Source of the DNA: Falciphora oryzae
Taxonomy: Eukaryota; Ascomycota; Sordariomycetes; Magnaporthales; Magnaporthaceae
Assembly (NCBI GenBank): GCA_000733355.1
Contig: JNVV01000026.1
Location: 66,245 to 130,244, forward strand
Length of the DNA stretch: 64,000 nt
Direction: 5' to 3'
The notes beneath the pieces were generated by a model. The model was not told the origin of the DNA and searched no databases. It saw nothing but the letters and a program-made list of their open reading frames with translations. How positions within the stretch are numbered: the first letter of the stretch is position 1; every line of letters begins with the position of its first letter. This document shows positions 35,288 through 46,019 of the stretch, in pieces. Made by a program: the position numbers and the translations under genes.

Positions 35288-35628
35288 CCGGGCCCAGGGG
35301 AGGTCCCGAGGACCCCCCCGCCCAACCCGGCCTTGCCCCCCTTTTCCGGCACACCCGCCGGCCAACAGCTCCACTACCACTCGCAGCGCTTCACAACGCC
35401 CCGGCGTATATATATACGCCCTACCGCCGATCGCCCGCTCACTAGCAAGGAGCGCCGGAATGCGGCCCGACTTCCGTGTGCCTTCGGGTTTAATCTGCTA
35501 GCCGCCTTAATAGCTACATGTAGCCTAGTGTTAAGCTTAGGTAGCGCTAGCACGTCATATGCCCCTTGGGAGGCAAGGACTGGTAAATCCCGATATAATA
35601 ACGTTAAATATACTCTCTCTCTCTCTCT
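35288..35628 (+). mobile_element. LINE 3'-end fragment
   Basis: This matches the 3' UTR of the LINE at 31841-33687 in opposite orientation, including the GTATATATATACG block and the CT-repeat tail. A 13-bp duplication CCCTTTACAAGAG flanks it (35275-35287 and 35629-35641), showing a true, severely 5'-truncated retrotransposition into the solo LTR. Confidence 0.8.
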
Positions 35629-35760
35629 CCCTTTACAAGAGGTCCCTCGGGCCCTTCTTATGCCTGGCCGTCCGGCCGTCCTTCCGTCATCGTCGGCACG
35701 CCTCCCCCTTCGTGGCGTCCGTACGGGGCTGGGTATGCTTTGTCCCTTTATCAAGGTTCG

Positions 35761-36257
35761 TGTAACACCCGCTAACCAACGCGCCCGCGGGCGCGATATC
35801 AGCCAGCCACGCCCTCGCCCGCCAACGGCTTTGGCGATTAGCACCCGCCAACCTAACGCGACCGCGGGCACGATATCCGCCAGCCAATAGGGTGGCGCAT
35901 GCGACGTGCTATTTTAAAAGAGTTAAATCCAAAAGGTTGTAACACGCTAGTACAAAGGGATCCCTACATGACACATCTAAACCCCGAAGCGTTAATTCGG
36001 AACGGAGTATATCCAAACCCGTACGGGCGCCGCGGGGAAAAAGGCATGCCGACGGCAAGCCGACGGCAGCCGAAAGACTATGTATAAAAAGGGCCCGAAA
36101 AACCTCATATAAAGGGGGTTTGGAAAGCAAGCAATCGTTTTTTTATTTTTTATTATTATATATTTGTCGAGCTTCGTATTAATAAACCGTTAAACCTTTG
36201 AAATCCTTTTTCCTTACAAGCGTAACCTTTTTTTTTAAAGGGCTACAGTTTGTTATA
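35761..36257 (+). repeat. 5' LTR of Gypsy copy 2
   Basis: It starts TGTAACACCCGC and ends TGTTATA, 497 bp, nearly the same as the 5' LTR of copy 1, including the duplicated CG-rich unit in U3. Confidence 0.9.
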
Positions 36258-36409
36258 ACTCGATTGCTTTTCCTATTTAAACCTTTAGCATTTATTAATT
36301 ACGATATTCGACTTTAAAAAGTTCGTTAAGGTCAACGACCTAGGCCAGAACGAGGATTTAGGTTAGAACGAGGATTTAGGCCAGAACGAGGGTTTAGGGA
36401 TAGGAACGT

Positions 36410-39400
36410 CCATCTTGCCCCTAGGACGCAAGCAATTTACTCCCGATAACTTTCGCGGTTACCCCGAGTTTAATATCCATAACGTTATTTCTTATACCCG
36501 TTTACAGTTTACTTATTATATTTCGCGCGATTACGTCCTTATTAAGCTCCTATTACAGTTCCAAAAAGCCTTAATGGAACGAAAGGCAGTTTGCGAAGCT
36601 TTTGGCTTCTTAAACGATTCGGACGATCCGGATTACCCTTAGCCCCAGCAGCGTATTCGAGTTTCGACCCCTTAATAGCATAGTTAGGAGGTTAACCGCC
36701 CGTTAGGCAGGCCCGGCAGCTAATTGATATTTAGGGCACTATTATACCATTTACTAGCAAAAGAAACCGACGAGAAAAACGATACCTTTTTTTCGTACGA
36801 TAAAGATAAAGGCAGCTATAAAATTCTATAAAAAATGCCCGAATTAAAGCTTCTAAGCTTAATATAGGATTTCGATTATTAGGAAAGCAAACTCGACTTA
36901 TTATTCGAAGCTAATTTTAACGGTTTTATTACGGCTAAATCACGTATTGCAGCCGCCGTCGGAACCTTCGATAGCGACTTTAATTCCGCTTATAACGGCT
37001 CGCGTAAAGCCAACCCCATTTTAAGCTTACATTGGCGCAAGTTTATGCGGTGGCTCCGTAGTACCATACTGCGAGGAGACTTTTTACTTTTTAGGGCCAC
37101 TAACGATTTGCGACAACTTATGCAAAAAAATAACGAGGACCCCGGCGTTTTCGCAACGCGATACCGACGCATATACGGCGACGTAGGGCAGGCAGCGGAT
37201 ATTAACGGTTACGTGGTTCGTTTGGTCCTTGCTTTAAAGGTCCAAATCACCCGTAGGATGCACCATAAGGTAAAGACCTTGGAGGACCTCGTCGCCACAG
37301 CTTAGGTTATTTGGGATACTTTAGGTACGGGCGCCCGCGCCCCGTACGAGGAGAAGAAGGACTTCCAAAGGCCTTCTTATAAAAAGGACCAGAAGGAGTC
37401 GAACAAAGACGGGAAACACAAGCCCCGAGGCAGACAGGAAGGGCGCAACCAACGCCCCAAAAGCAACGGACGTACGACGCTTTTACCCACCGAACGCCAA
37501 CGGCGCTAGGATGAAAACGCATGCATAAAATGCGGTAAGCCCAACCATATGGCGAAGGATTGCAAAAGCCCCTTTTCCGCTACCAAGCCTACTAAAAATG
37601 GCGAGCCCTTTCCGGACGGAAAGGCCAAAATCAATTCCCTAAAGCGCAGGAAGGAGGAGGACGGAAAAGAGCCGAGCGATAAGCGCTAAAAAAAACTAAA
37701 AGGGAACCCGGTTATCCCCGCACCGGCGTTCCGTAACGACCAGATTCGCACAGCCCCTGCGCTCGTTACCAAAAGGATCGTTAGCGTTCCTAACGGCGGT
37801 CCAAAGGTTAAGGTCGAGGTCGGCTTAAACACGCACGCCGAAGTGAATATAATTTCCATCACCTTTTGCAAATCCTTGGGATACCAGCCGTGCAACCGTC
37901 CCAAACATGTAACAAACTGTGGCCTCCTAGGGGGAGGGTCACGCCTGTAGGGAAAGGGGATCTCAGAGGTTCAATGGCTTAACAGTACGGGGCTCGACAA
38001 ATTTATGATGGTGAAGAAATAGAAAAACGATTGTTTGCCTTCCAAACCCCCTTTACAGGAGGTCTTTCGGGCCCTTTTTATACACAGTCCTTCGGCTGCC
38101 GTCGGCCTGCCGTCGGCATGCCTTCTTCCCCGCGGCGCCCGTACGGGTCTGGATATGCTCCGTCCCGAATCAACGCTTCGGGGTTTAGATGTGTCATGTA
38201 GGGATCCCTCTGTACCAGCGTGTCACAACCCCTTGGATCTGACTCTCCTAAAACAGCACGTCGCATGCGCCACCCTATTGGCTGGCGGATATCGTGTTTG
38301 CGGTCGCGTTGGGTTGGCGGGTGCTAATCGCCAAAGCCGTTGGCGGGCGAGGGCGTGAGCGTGGCTGGCTGATATCGCGCCCGCGGGCGCGTTAGGTCGG
38401 CGGGTGTTACAAAACACAACCACCAATCCCTTACCTTAGCCGCCGCAAGCAATTAAAGCGTGAAAACCTACGGTGTTTATTACTTACGATTAAGCCTTTA
38501 TAACCAGTACGGTATTACGGTGGAGGTTATCCGGCCGTTTTTAGCTATCGAACGAAGCCTGGCAGACGCCCCTATCCTTATAGGCATGCCATTAATAAAG
38601 GAATTGGCTATAAACCTTTACCTAGCCAAAGGCATTTGGCGTTTTAACTAACGCCCGCGTATTTATCAACTGTCCGCGCATTATTTCCGAAAAAGCTTCC
38701 AAATTAAGGATCGTATACTTGTTTGCTCTATCCGCTTCAACCTTTCCATTAGTACGGAGGAGGACGACCCGTTCGAGGACCTTCCGAACGAACCGCCGGA
38801 TTTAGGAAACGTCCTTATAAACCTCCGGACGAGCCATTCCGACGTGTTCGACGTCCGCAAAGGAAAAATGCTTCCAAAGCATGGCTATGGCGACCATGCC
38901 ATCGATTTAATCCCGGGCAAGGAGCCCCCGTGGAAGCAGATTTATTACTTATCCCCAGCCAAATCCGCAGCCCTTCGAAAGTATCTCGCCGATGCCCTCG
39001 CACAAAGCTTTATTTGGGAATCACAGTTACCGGTAAAAGCCTTTGTTATTTTCGTTCCGAAAAAGGACGGTACGCTACGTTTATGCGTTAATTACCGAGG
39101 GCTGAACGATATTACTATTAAAAATAAAGCACCATTTCCGCTTATTAGGGAAATGCTCGACCGGTTAAACGGTACCAAATGCTTTTTTAAAATCGACTTC
39201 GTTAATACCTATTATCGATTTCGCATTAAAAAGGGTAATAAGTGGAAAACCGCGTTCCGTATTAAGTACGGGCATTACGAGTACCTCGTGCTACCTTTCG
39301 GGCTTACTAATGCTTTAGTATCGTTCCAAACTTACATTAACCGGGCTTTGCGAGGCTTAGTGGACGATTTCGTTATCGTTTATTTGGACGATATCTTTAT

Positions 39401-42060
39401 CTATTCCAATAGCGAAAAAGAACACCAGCACCACCTAAAGTTAGTTTTAGATCGACTTTGTGCGTTCGAGCTTTATACTAACCCGAAAAAATGCACCTTT
39501 TTTTAGCAAAAATTTAAGTTCTTAGGTTTCATTATAAATACCGAAAGGCTTAAAATGGATCCCGCGCGAGTCCAGGTCGTCCGCGAATGGATTGACCACC
39601 CATTTCGCACGTATAGGGATATCCAAATTTTCGTTGGGTTTTGTAACTTTTACCGACGGTTTATTTACGGCTTTTCCCGCATAGCGAAGCCTTTGTACGA
39701 CCTTTTGCACGGGATAAAAAACGGACGTAAGCTAAACTAAATAGGCCATTATTGGCAGGAACCCCAGTAGCAAACGTTCGAAGACCTAATTAATGCTTTT
39801 ACTATTATACTAGTGCTATGGCATTACGACCCGCTTTTATTTTTACGGATGGAAACGGATGCTTCCGATTTTGTTATAGCAGGCATTTTGTTACAAAAAC
39901 ACAACGGCTAGTGGCACCTTATAGCTTACTAGTCCCAAAAGTTTAAAGGAGCTGAAATCCGGTACCTTACGTACGATAAGGAACTTTTCGCAATAGTAGG
40001 AAGTTTTCGCCATTAGCGACATTACCTCGAAGGGGCGCAAACTACGGAGGTGTTTTCGGATTATGAAAACTTAAAGGCTTTTATAAAGCAGGAGCGTTTA
40101 AACGGACGGCAGGCCCGATAGCTGTTACAGTTGGCCCCGTACGATTTCGAGATCAAATACCGGCTAAGGTTTTTAAACCCGGCCAATGTTCCGTTTCGCC
40201 GACCGGACTATATGGACGGTCGGGAGGAAAAACAGGAGACTTTTATCGAAAAGCTTTTGCCGACGTTATTTAATAAAATAAGTTGGAAACAAAACGTGTT
40301 GGATTATGAGCCGCACGCAGCAAAGGATATTGCCGAGGGAGTGACGCCCAATAAGCTTCCCCAGCCAGTGAGCGCAGAGAGCGCACCTAACGAGCGATCC
40401 CCCGGAAACTTGGTTTCTAACCGGCGAAGCGAGCGGGATAGCGTGCGTTTAGCATAATTTACGTTAGCCGACGATTTAAACACCCTGAGGGTTATCTATG
40501 CCCTACAGGTGCAATTTGTCATTTGCTAGGAGGTACGTACCGCTTTGGATTGGCTTGAGAGCAGCGTACGAGCGGATTCCTTTAAGGAGATTTTAACGCC
40601 GCTAAAAAAATGGATTGGGGACGTATAAAAGCGGGATCCGGCGAGTATAAATTTGCTTAAAAGGCTGACAGAAGTTAAGAAGCCCCGCTTGCTAATACCT
40701 GACGTGAAATATACCGTACCGTACTGAAATATTAAAACGACGCTTTGGCAGCGAGGAGCATCGTGCTTTTACCTAGCTAACGGTAACGAGTTGATTTTCC
40801 GGGGAAGCCAGGTTTACGTTTTTGCAAACGAAGCTTTAAGGACCGAAATCTTAAAACAGTTTTACGACTTTTTAGGAGCTGGTTATTAGGGCGTGGCCAA
40901 AACCTTAGATTTAATCTAGCGCTTTTTTTAGTGGGATGGGGTTAAAGGGGATGTTATTGCATACGTAACATCGTGCCTTTAATGCCAAAGGAAAGCGATT
41001 TATCGCTATAAGCCTTACGGCAAGTTTGAACCCCTGCCGCCGCCAAAGGACGGGCAGTTTATAAAAGAGATTTTTTTGGATTGGGTAACCGGCCTACCTA
41101 AAAGCAGGACGGCGAACGGTTAGATTTTTAACGCGATTTTCGTCGTCGTGTGCCGGTTAACTAAATACGTGGTTTTTATACCTACACGAGCTAACATAAG
41201 CGCTGGGCAATTCGCAAAGCTGTTTTTCGAACGTATCGAATGCGTGTTCGGCACTCCCAAAAGTATCGTTAGCGACCGGGATAGCCGTATTACCAGTGCC
41301 TTTTGGGAGGAGGTGTGCAAGCACTAAATTATTAAAAAACGTATGTCGACCGCCTACCATCTTTAAACGGACGGGCAAACAGAAGTCCTAAATCGTGTGA
41401 TCGAGGATTACCTTCGCAATTATTGCGCCGGTTTAGAAAATTCCTAGGCATTACTGTTACCGTTAGTAGCGTACGTTTATAACAATAGCCGGAATTTTAC
41501 TATAAGGCACTTGCTTTTTTACTTCCTATACGGATCGGATTGCGAAATGCGGATTGATATCGCGGACGATATCCTTAAAGGGAGGGTACCTGTAGCGAAA
41601 AACCGTATCGAACGACTTTACGCATTGCGTAAGGAGCTAAAGGAAACGTTATTGCAAACATAGGAGCGGTTAGCTAAATATTATAACAAAAACCACACCC
41701 TTATATAATTCGCAATTAAAAATTTGGTAAAGTTATCCACGAAAAATCTGCGGTTAAAAAATAAAAAGTTAGTACCTAAATAGATCGGCCTTTTTCGGAT
41801 CACCGAACGCATCGGTTAGCAGGCTTACCGATTAGCACTTCCCAAGCACTACCGCCGTTTGCACGACGTTTTCCTTATGCAGTACCTTAAACGGTATATT
41901 GCTAAAAAGCAAAAAAACGAGGTGCCGCTATTTATGCCAAAGTATAAAAACGACCAAAAAAAATGGGAAATCGAAAAAATGCGAAATGAAAGCTACATTA
42001 AAGGCAAGAAGTACTACCTGGTTAAATGGAAGAACTGGCCGGCAAAATATAACACCTAAG
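36410..42060 (+). pseudogene. gag-pol of Gypsy copy 2, RIP-inactivated and split
   Basis: The gag part carries the knuckle CIKCGKPNHMAKDC (about 37531-37572). The frame is then broken by a solo LTR (37908-38411) in the protease region. RT is open over 38844-39506, with YLDDIFIYSNSEKE near its end. RNase H (about 39780-40250), integrase (about 40900-41680) and a chromodomain (KGKKYYLVKWKNWPAKYNT, about 42002-42058) follow. TAG/TAA stops are numerous. Confidence 0.87.
37908..38411 (-). repeat. Antisense solo LTR inside Gypsy copy 2
   Basis: This is a 504-bp LTR of the same family in reverse orientation, starting TGTAACA and ending TGTTACA, with target duplication AAACA at 37903-37907 and 38412-38416. 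It arose by insertion of a full element and recombination between its LTRs. It appears less C-to-T mutated than its host copy, so it may be younger. Confidence 0.9.
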
Positions 42061-42361
42061 AGCTAGAGGAGCACTTTTAAAGCGCTTTTGCGAAAGTACG
42101 AGCCTTTTAAAAGGCCCGGAACCGAAGGGACCAAAGGATCTGTAAATTTTAGGACGTAAAGCCAAACAGTAAAAAAAAGGACCCCTAAGGATCGCCAAAT
42201 TGGTTATCCTTTTTTAAGGGTTTTATTGGAAACCAGCGCCTACCTCTAGGCGAAGGAAAAAACGGTTAACGCCCTTGCGAGTTTACGAAAACTTGTCGTT
42301 GCATTAGGAAAAAGAAGGGAAGGTTGGAGGCCGAAAATAGCCTTTTTAAAGGGGGGATAGT

Positions 42362-42858
42362 TGTAATACCCGCCAACCAACGCGCCCGCGGGCGCGATAT
42401 CAGCCAGTTACGCCTTCGCCCGCTAACGGCTTTAGCGATTAGCACCCGCCAACCCAACGCGACCGCGGGCACGATATCCGCCAGCTAATAAGATAGCGCA
42501 TGCGACGTGCTATTTTAAAAGAGTCAAATCCAAAGGGTTGTGATACGCTGGTACAAAGGGATCCTTATATAACACATTTAAACCCCAAAGCGTTAATTCG
42601 GGACGGAGCATATCCAAACCCGTACGGGCGCCGCGGGGAAAAAGGCATGCCGACGGCAGGCCGACGGCAGCCGAAGGACTGTGTATAAAAAAGGCCCGAA
42701 GGACCTTTTATAAAGGGGGTTTAAAAGGCAAGCAATCGTTTTTTTGTTTCTTATTATTATACACTTGTCGAGCCTCGCATTAATAAACCGCTGAACCTTT
42801 AAGATCCCCTTTCCTTACAAGCGTGACCTTTTCCTTTAGGGGGCTACAGTCTGTTACA
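42362..42858 (+). repeat. 3' LTR of Gypsy copy 2
   Basis: This 497-bp LTR ends in the intact TGTTACA, followed by GTTCG. The purine tract GGGGGGATAG lies just upstream. Confidence 0.9.
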
Positions 42859-43062
42859 GTTCGGAGCTTGGATGCACTTTAACCGGGCTAAGCGTCCGTA
42901 TTTGTGGAAGCCAGCCGGCATGCGTGTTAATAAAGCTGAACTCTTTTGATCCGCACGTCCCTTAGGGCTTGCGCCCCTCTAGTTACCACCCGGAGTCCTC
43001 TCTTGAGGCTACCGGTGGCGGTCCCTAGGGCTGCTAATCATGGCTCTGTGCGGGGTGTTACA

Positions 43063-43162
43063 CCCAACCCCCTACCCCTAAATCCCGGCTTTTGATCCTA
43101 GATGGCCACGGATCCTATATAACCAAAGAGTTTATGTATTTTTGCCTCCGGAACAACGTTTA
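43063..43162 (+). pseudogene. Fot1-like transposase, middle fragment (element 2)
   Basis: After the CCCAA duplication the frame left at 35106 continues and shows RLLILDGHGSYIT, the region of the second catalytic Asp, then EFMYFCLRNNV before the assembly gap. This confirms that 35107-43062 is inserted DNA. Confidence 0.85.
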
Positions 43163-43746
43163 NNNNNNNNNNNNNNNNNNNNNNNNNNNNNNNNNNNNNN
43201 NNNNNNNNNNNNNNNNNNNNNNNNNNNNNNNNNNNNNNNNNNNNNNNNNNNNNNNNNNNNNNNNNNNNNNNNNNNNNNNNNNNNNNNNNNNNNNNNNNNN
43301 NNNNNNNNNNNNNNNNNNNNNNNNNNNNNNNNNNNNNNNNNNNNNNNNNNNNNNNNNNNNNNNNNNNNNNNNNNNNNNNNNNNNNNNNNNNNNNNNNNNN
43401 NNNNNNNNNNNNNNNNNNNNNNNNNNNNNNNNNNNNNNNNNNNNNNNNNNNNNNNNNNNNNNNNNNNNNNNNNNNNNNNNNNNNNNNNNNNNNNNNNNNN
43501 NNNNNNNNNNNNNNNNNNNNNNNNNNNNNNNNNNNNNNNNNNNNNNNNNNNNNNNNNNNNNNNNNNNNNNNNNNNNNNNNNNNNNNNNNNNNNNNNNNNN
43601 NNNNNNNNNNNNNNNNNNNNNNNNNNNNNNNNNNNNNNNNNNNNNNNNNNNNNNNNNNNNNNNNNNNNNNNNNNNNNNNNNNNNNNNNNNNNNNNNNNNN
43701 NNNNNNNNNNNNNNNNNNNNNNNNNNNNNNNNNNNNNNNNNNNNNN
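43163..43746. other. Assembly gap (584 N)
   Basis: The bases are unknown. The left flank is transposase and the right flank is the end of a 295-bp LTR. The missing part should include roughly 130 transposase codons and the start of that LTR, or a larger element collapsed by the assembler. Confidence 0.95.
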
Positions 43747-43906
43747 TCGATACTTCGCACGGATCACAAAGGGTCTATATAAACCCTGCCATCTCCTATG
43801 TCCTTCACGAAAGATTCCTTCCTCCTCAAGCATCTCTTGAGCCCATAGAAAGATTATCTGCAATCTAGAGATTCTTTCTCCAAGCCGTCTTTGACCCCTT
43901 GTTACA
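43747..43906 (+). repeat. Partial LTR of the second Gypsy family
   Basis: This matches the last 160 bp of the LTRs at 45455-45749 and 52150-52444, including the TATATAAACCC box, and ends TTGTTACA. Its start is hidden in the gap. It interrupts the transposase just before the C-terminal coding part, probably as a solo LTR. Confidence 0.85.
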
Positions 43907-44124
43907 CTGAGGCCCTGCAAAAAATTAGGCAGCTGGAGGCCGAATTGGAAGCACAACGGCCTCGCAAAAAAAGGAGGGTAGCCCTGGATCCCAACGAGAC
44001 CTTTGTGGATATCCGGCGCGTTGCAGAGGCACGGGGGCAAGTTGAGGAGGCAAGCGATATATTATCAGAAAGCGCGGAAAATTCTGATCAGGAATCTATA
44101 TACAGTTGTATCGAGGTTAGTTAA
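43907..44124 (+). pseudogene. Fot1-like transposase, C-terminal fragment (element 2)
   Basis: The frame ALQKIRQLEAELEA with a basic patch PRKKRRV and an acidic tail ending at TAA 44122-44124 is the usual end of this transposase type. About 100 bp of 3' sequence separates it from the right inverted repeat. Confidence 0.75.
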
Positions 44125-44228
44125 ATAGAGGTAGAAAATAGCAGTTGAATGCACTAGGTTGGGTGGTGATCGGGCCCGTGCAAGGTGGCCGGACAGGGGG
44201 GTGGCCGGACAGGGGGTGCACTGACTTA

Positions 44229-45081
44229 AATGGGTGAGCGAAAAGGGGGATTTCGCTGTCCGGTGTTACGGGTCTAGGGCCCGTTGTAAAGGATCCGGCT
44301 TAAGCCGGATCTAGCATCGCGACTCGGAGTCCGCCACCTCGCCGCCGGATCGCGGCGACCGTGCAGGGACCTCAATCCCTTTTACAAAGCCCGACTTTCC
44401 GCCCGCCTTTTTGATTTGTTTCTTTCTTTTTCCCTATAAAAAATAGATTCCTTTTGGTTATACCTGTGCGCATTGCATTTTGGTTTAAGCCTTTCGTATC
44501 CGGCACGTGTGGCCGTCCTACTTGCCTTGCCGGTTTTGAGTAGCCGCTATGCGCCTGCCTAAGGGCCTTTATGTTGCCGTGTCGGGGTAAATAGCTGTAC
44601 GAGAAAATTTACAATAAGCTTAAAAGAGGTTAATCCCAAAGGGGTTGTTTAATATAGGTAGATAAGTAGGGCTAATTATTACAACTTTAGTTTGCTTTTC
44701 CAATTTTATATAAAAGCAAGTAAATTTAATCGATTAGTTAGATACGGACAACTATAGCCTTTGAGCTTTAAGGTAGATAAAACACATTGCAACTGGACCG
44801 AAAGCTATATTGGGTCGAAGACTAGTGTTAAAAAGATCCTATCGCCGCTTTGTTAAGCCTTTGCTTTTTATAGGGATATTTATTGTCATTTGTGCCTTTG
44901 CTGTATAAAAAACCCATTTTATTTCGCTATCGCCTTTTATTGCCCTGCTTAATTTGATTAGAATTTTTGTCCATTAGCAAAGCACTATTGTTCCCTTTAT
45001 GAATTTCCGTTACGTGATTTTTCCATTCGTTGAAATTTTAGATCCAAACTTTATCCGGACATTTTGGATAGCGAAAACGTT
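44229..45081. other. Unassigned tract with a possible LTR-like segment
   Basis: No gene is seen. The segment 44264-44590 starts TGTTACGGG and contains CCCTATAAAAAATAG, which recalls an LTR, but I find no clear end or target duplication. From 44600 the DNA is AT-rich and RIP-like. Confidence 0.35.
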
Positions 45082-45454
45082 TAACGTGGTTCACCCCCTT
45101 GTGCTACAAACCCGAGTGTGCCACACTTGAAAATCTTATATTAAACGCAATTTTCGATACCTTTGCTAACTCGGCCAATTTAAGCCCAAATTTAACCAAA
45201 TTTAAAAAGGTTATATTAAACTACGTAGAAAATTTAATTTAATTTTCTTGGATTTTTATTATTACCATTTTAGGGTTAGTTCGCAGCACTGTGTAATACA
45301 CTGTGTAAAATATGCAAATTATCCTAAAAGGGTAATAATAAAAATCCAAGAAAATTAAATTAAATTTTCTACGTAGTTTAATATAACCTTTTTAAATTTG
45401 GTTAAATTTGGGCTTAAATTGGCCGAGTTAGCAAGGGTATCGAAAATTGCGTTT

Positions 45455-45749
45455 TGTCACACGGAAGAACCCGTGGACCTAACTAGTCGGCATCACGAGT
45501 CGGCCTCACGGAGGGTCGAAAACCCGCATAGGCGGTCAACGGCCTTAAAGCCAAGCGGTAAAGGTCGGAAGGCAATGTAAATCATGTACTCGATACTTCG
45601 CACGGATCACAAAGGGTTTATATAAACCCTGCCATCTCCTATATCCTTTACGAAAAATTCCTTCCTCCTCAAGCATCTTTTGAGCCCATAGAAAGATTAT
45701 TTGCAATTTAGAAATTTTTTTTCCGAGCCGTTTTTGACCCTTTGTTACA
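45455..45749 (+). repeat. 5' LTR, second Gypsy family
   Basis: It starts TGTCACACGGAAG and ends TTGTTACA, 295 bp, with a TATATAAACCC box. Differences from the 3' LTR are almost all C-to-T or G-to-A, and more changes lie in this copy. Confidence 0.92.
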
Positions 45750-46019
45750 AATAATCTTTTTACGCTTTGCCCCTTAACGGAAGCCTCACTATCTTTCCTC
45801 CTAAGCTTTAAAAAGACCCTGTTAGTCGGTACCCCTAAGCCCTAACTGTTACCTTCTTTAGCGAATAAAACCCTAGGGCCATACCATAAACATTTTAACT
45901 GTTACCAGTGTTTTCGAACGGGTAAAAGCGAAAAGAATATACAAAAAGGTCGTTTCACCCTCTCAATCGCCCTAGCGAAGTCACGGGATTCCAAAAAAGG
46001 CCGGAAGATCTCCTTTGTA

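Larger units (their letters stand above)
35761..42858 (+). mobile_element. Ty3/Gypsy chromovirus, copy 2
   Basis: This is the same family as copy 1, with 497-bp LTRs at 35761-36257 and 42362-42858 and target duplication GTTCG (35756-35760 and 42859-42863). It is interrupted by an antisense solo LTR at 37908-38411. Stops differ in position from those of copy 1, for example TAG near 36866 where copy 1 keeps CAG. Confidence 0.93.
35107..43062 (-). repeat. Antisense solo LTR in transposase, itself split by later insertions
   Basis: Three pieces (35107-35287, 35642-35760, 42864-43062; 499 bp in total) form one LTR of a family related to, but distinct from, the 497-bp Gypsy LTRs. The outer ends are TGTAACA and TGTTACA. 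Target duplication CCCAA lies at 35102-35106 and 43063-43067. The first break is a LINE fragment, the second is Gypsy copy 2. Confidence 0.82.
34173..44226 (+). mobile_element. Fot1/pogo-like transposon 2, split by nested insertions
   Basis: Terminal inverted repeats of about 42 bp begin AGTCAGTGCACCCCCTGTCC at the left (34173) and, inverted, end at 44226, with target TA at 34171-34172 and 44227-44228. Inside each end the words GTCCGGCCACC are repeated. The element's own DNA is 34173-35106, 43063-43162, an unknown part of the N gap, and 43907-44226. The rest is inserted material. Confidence 0.88.

Noticed and set aside
44264..44590. Solo LTR
   Set aside because: The start TGTTACGGG and a TATA-like box suggest an LTR, but the end is not canonical and no target duplication is found.
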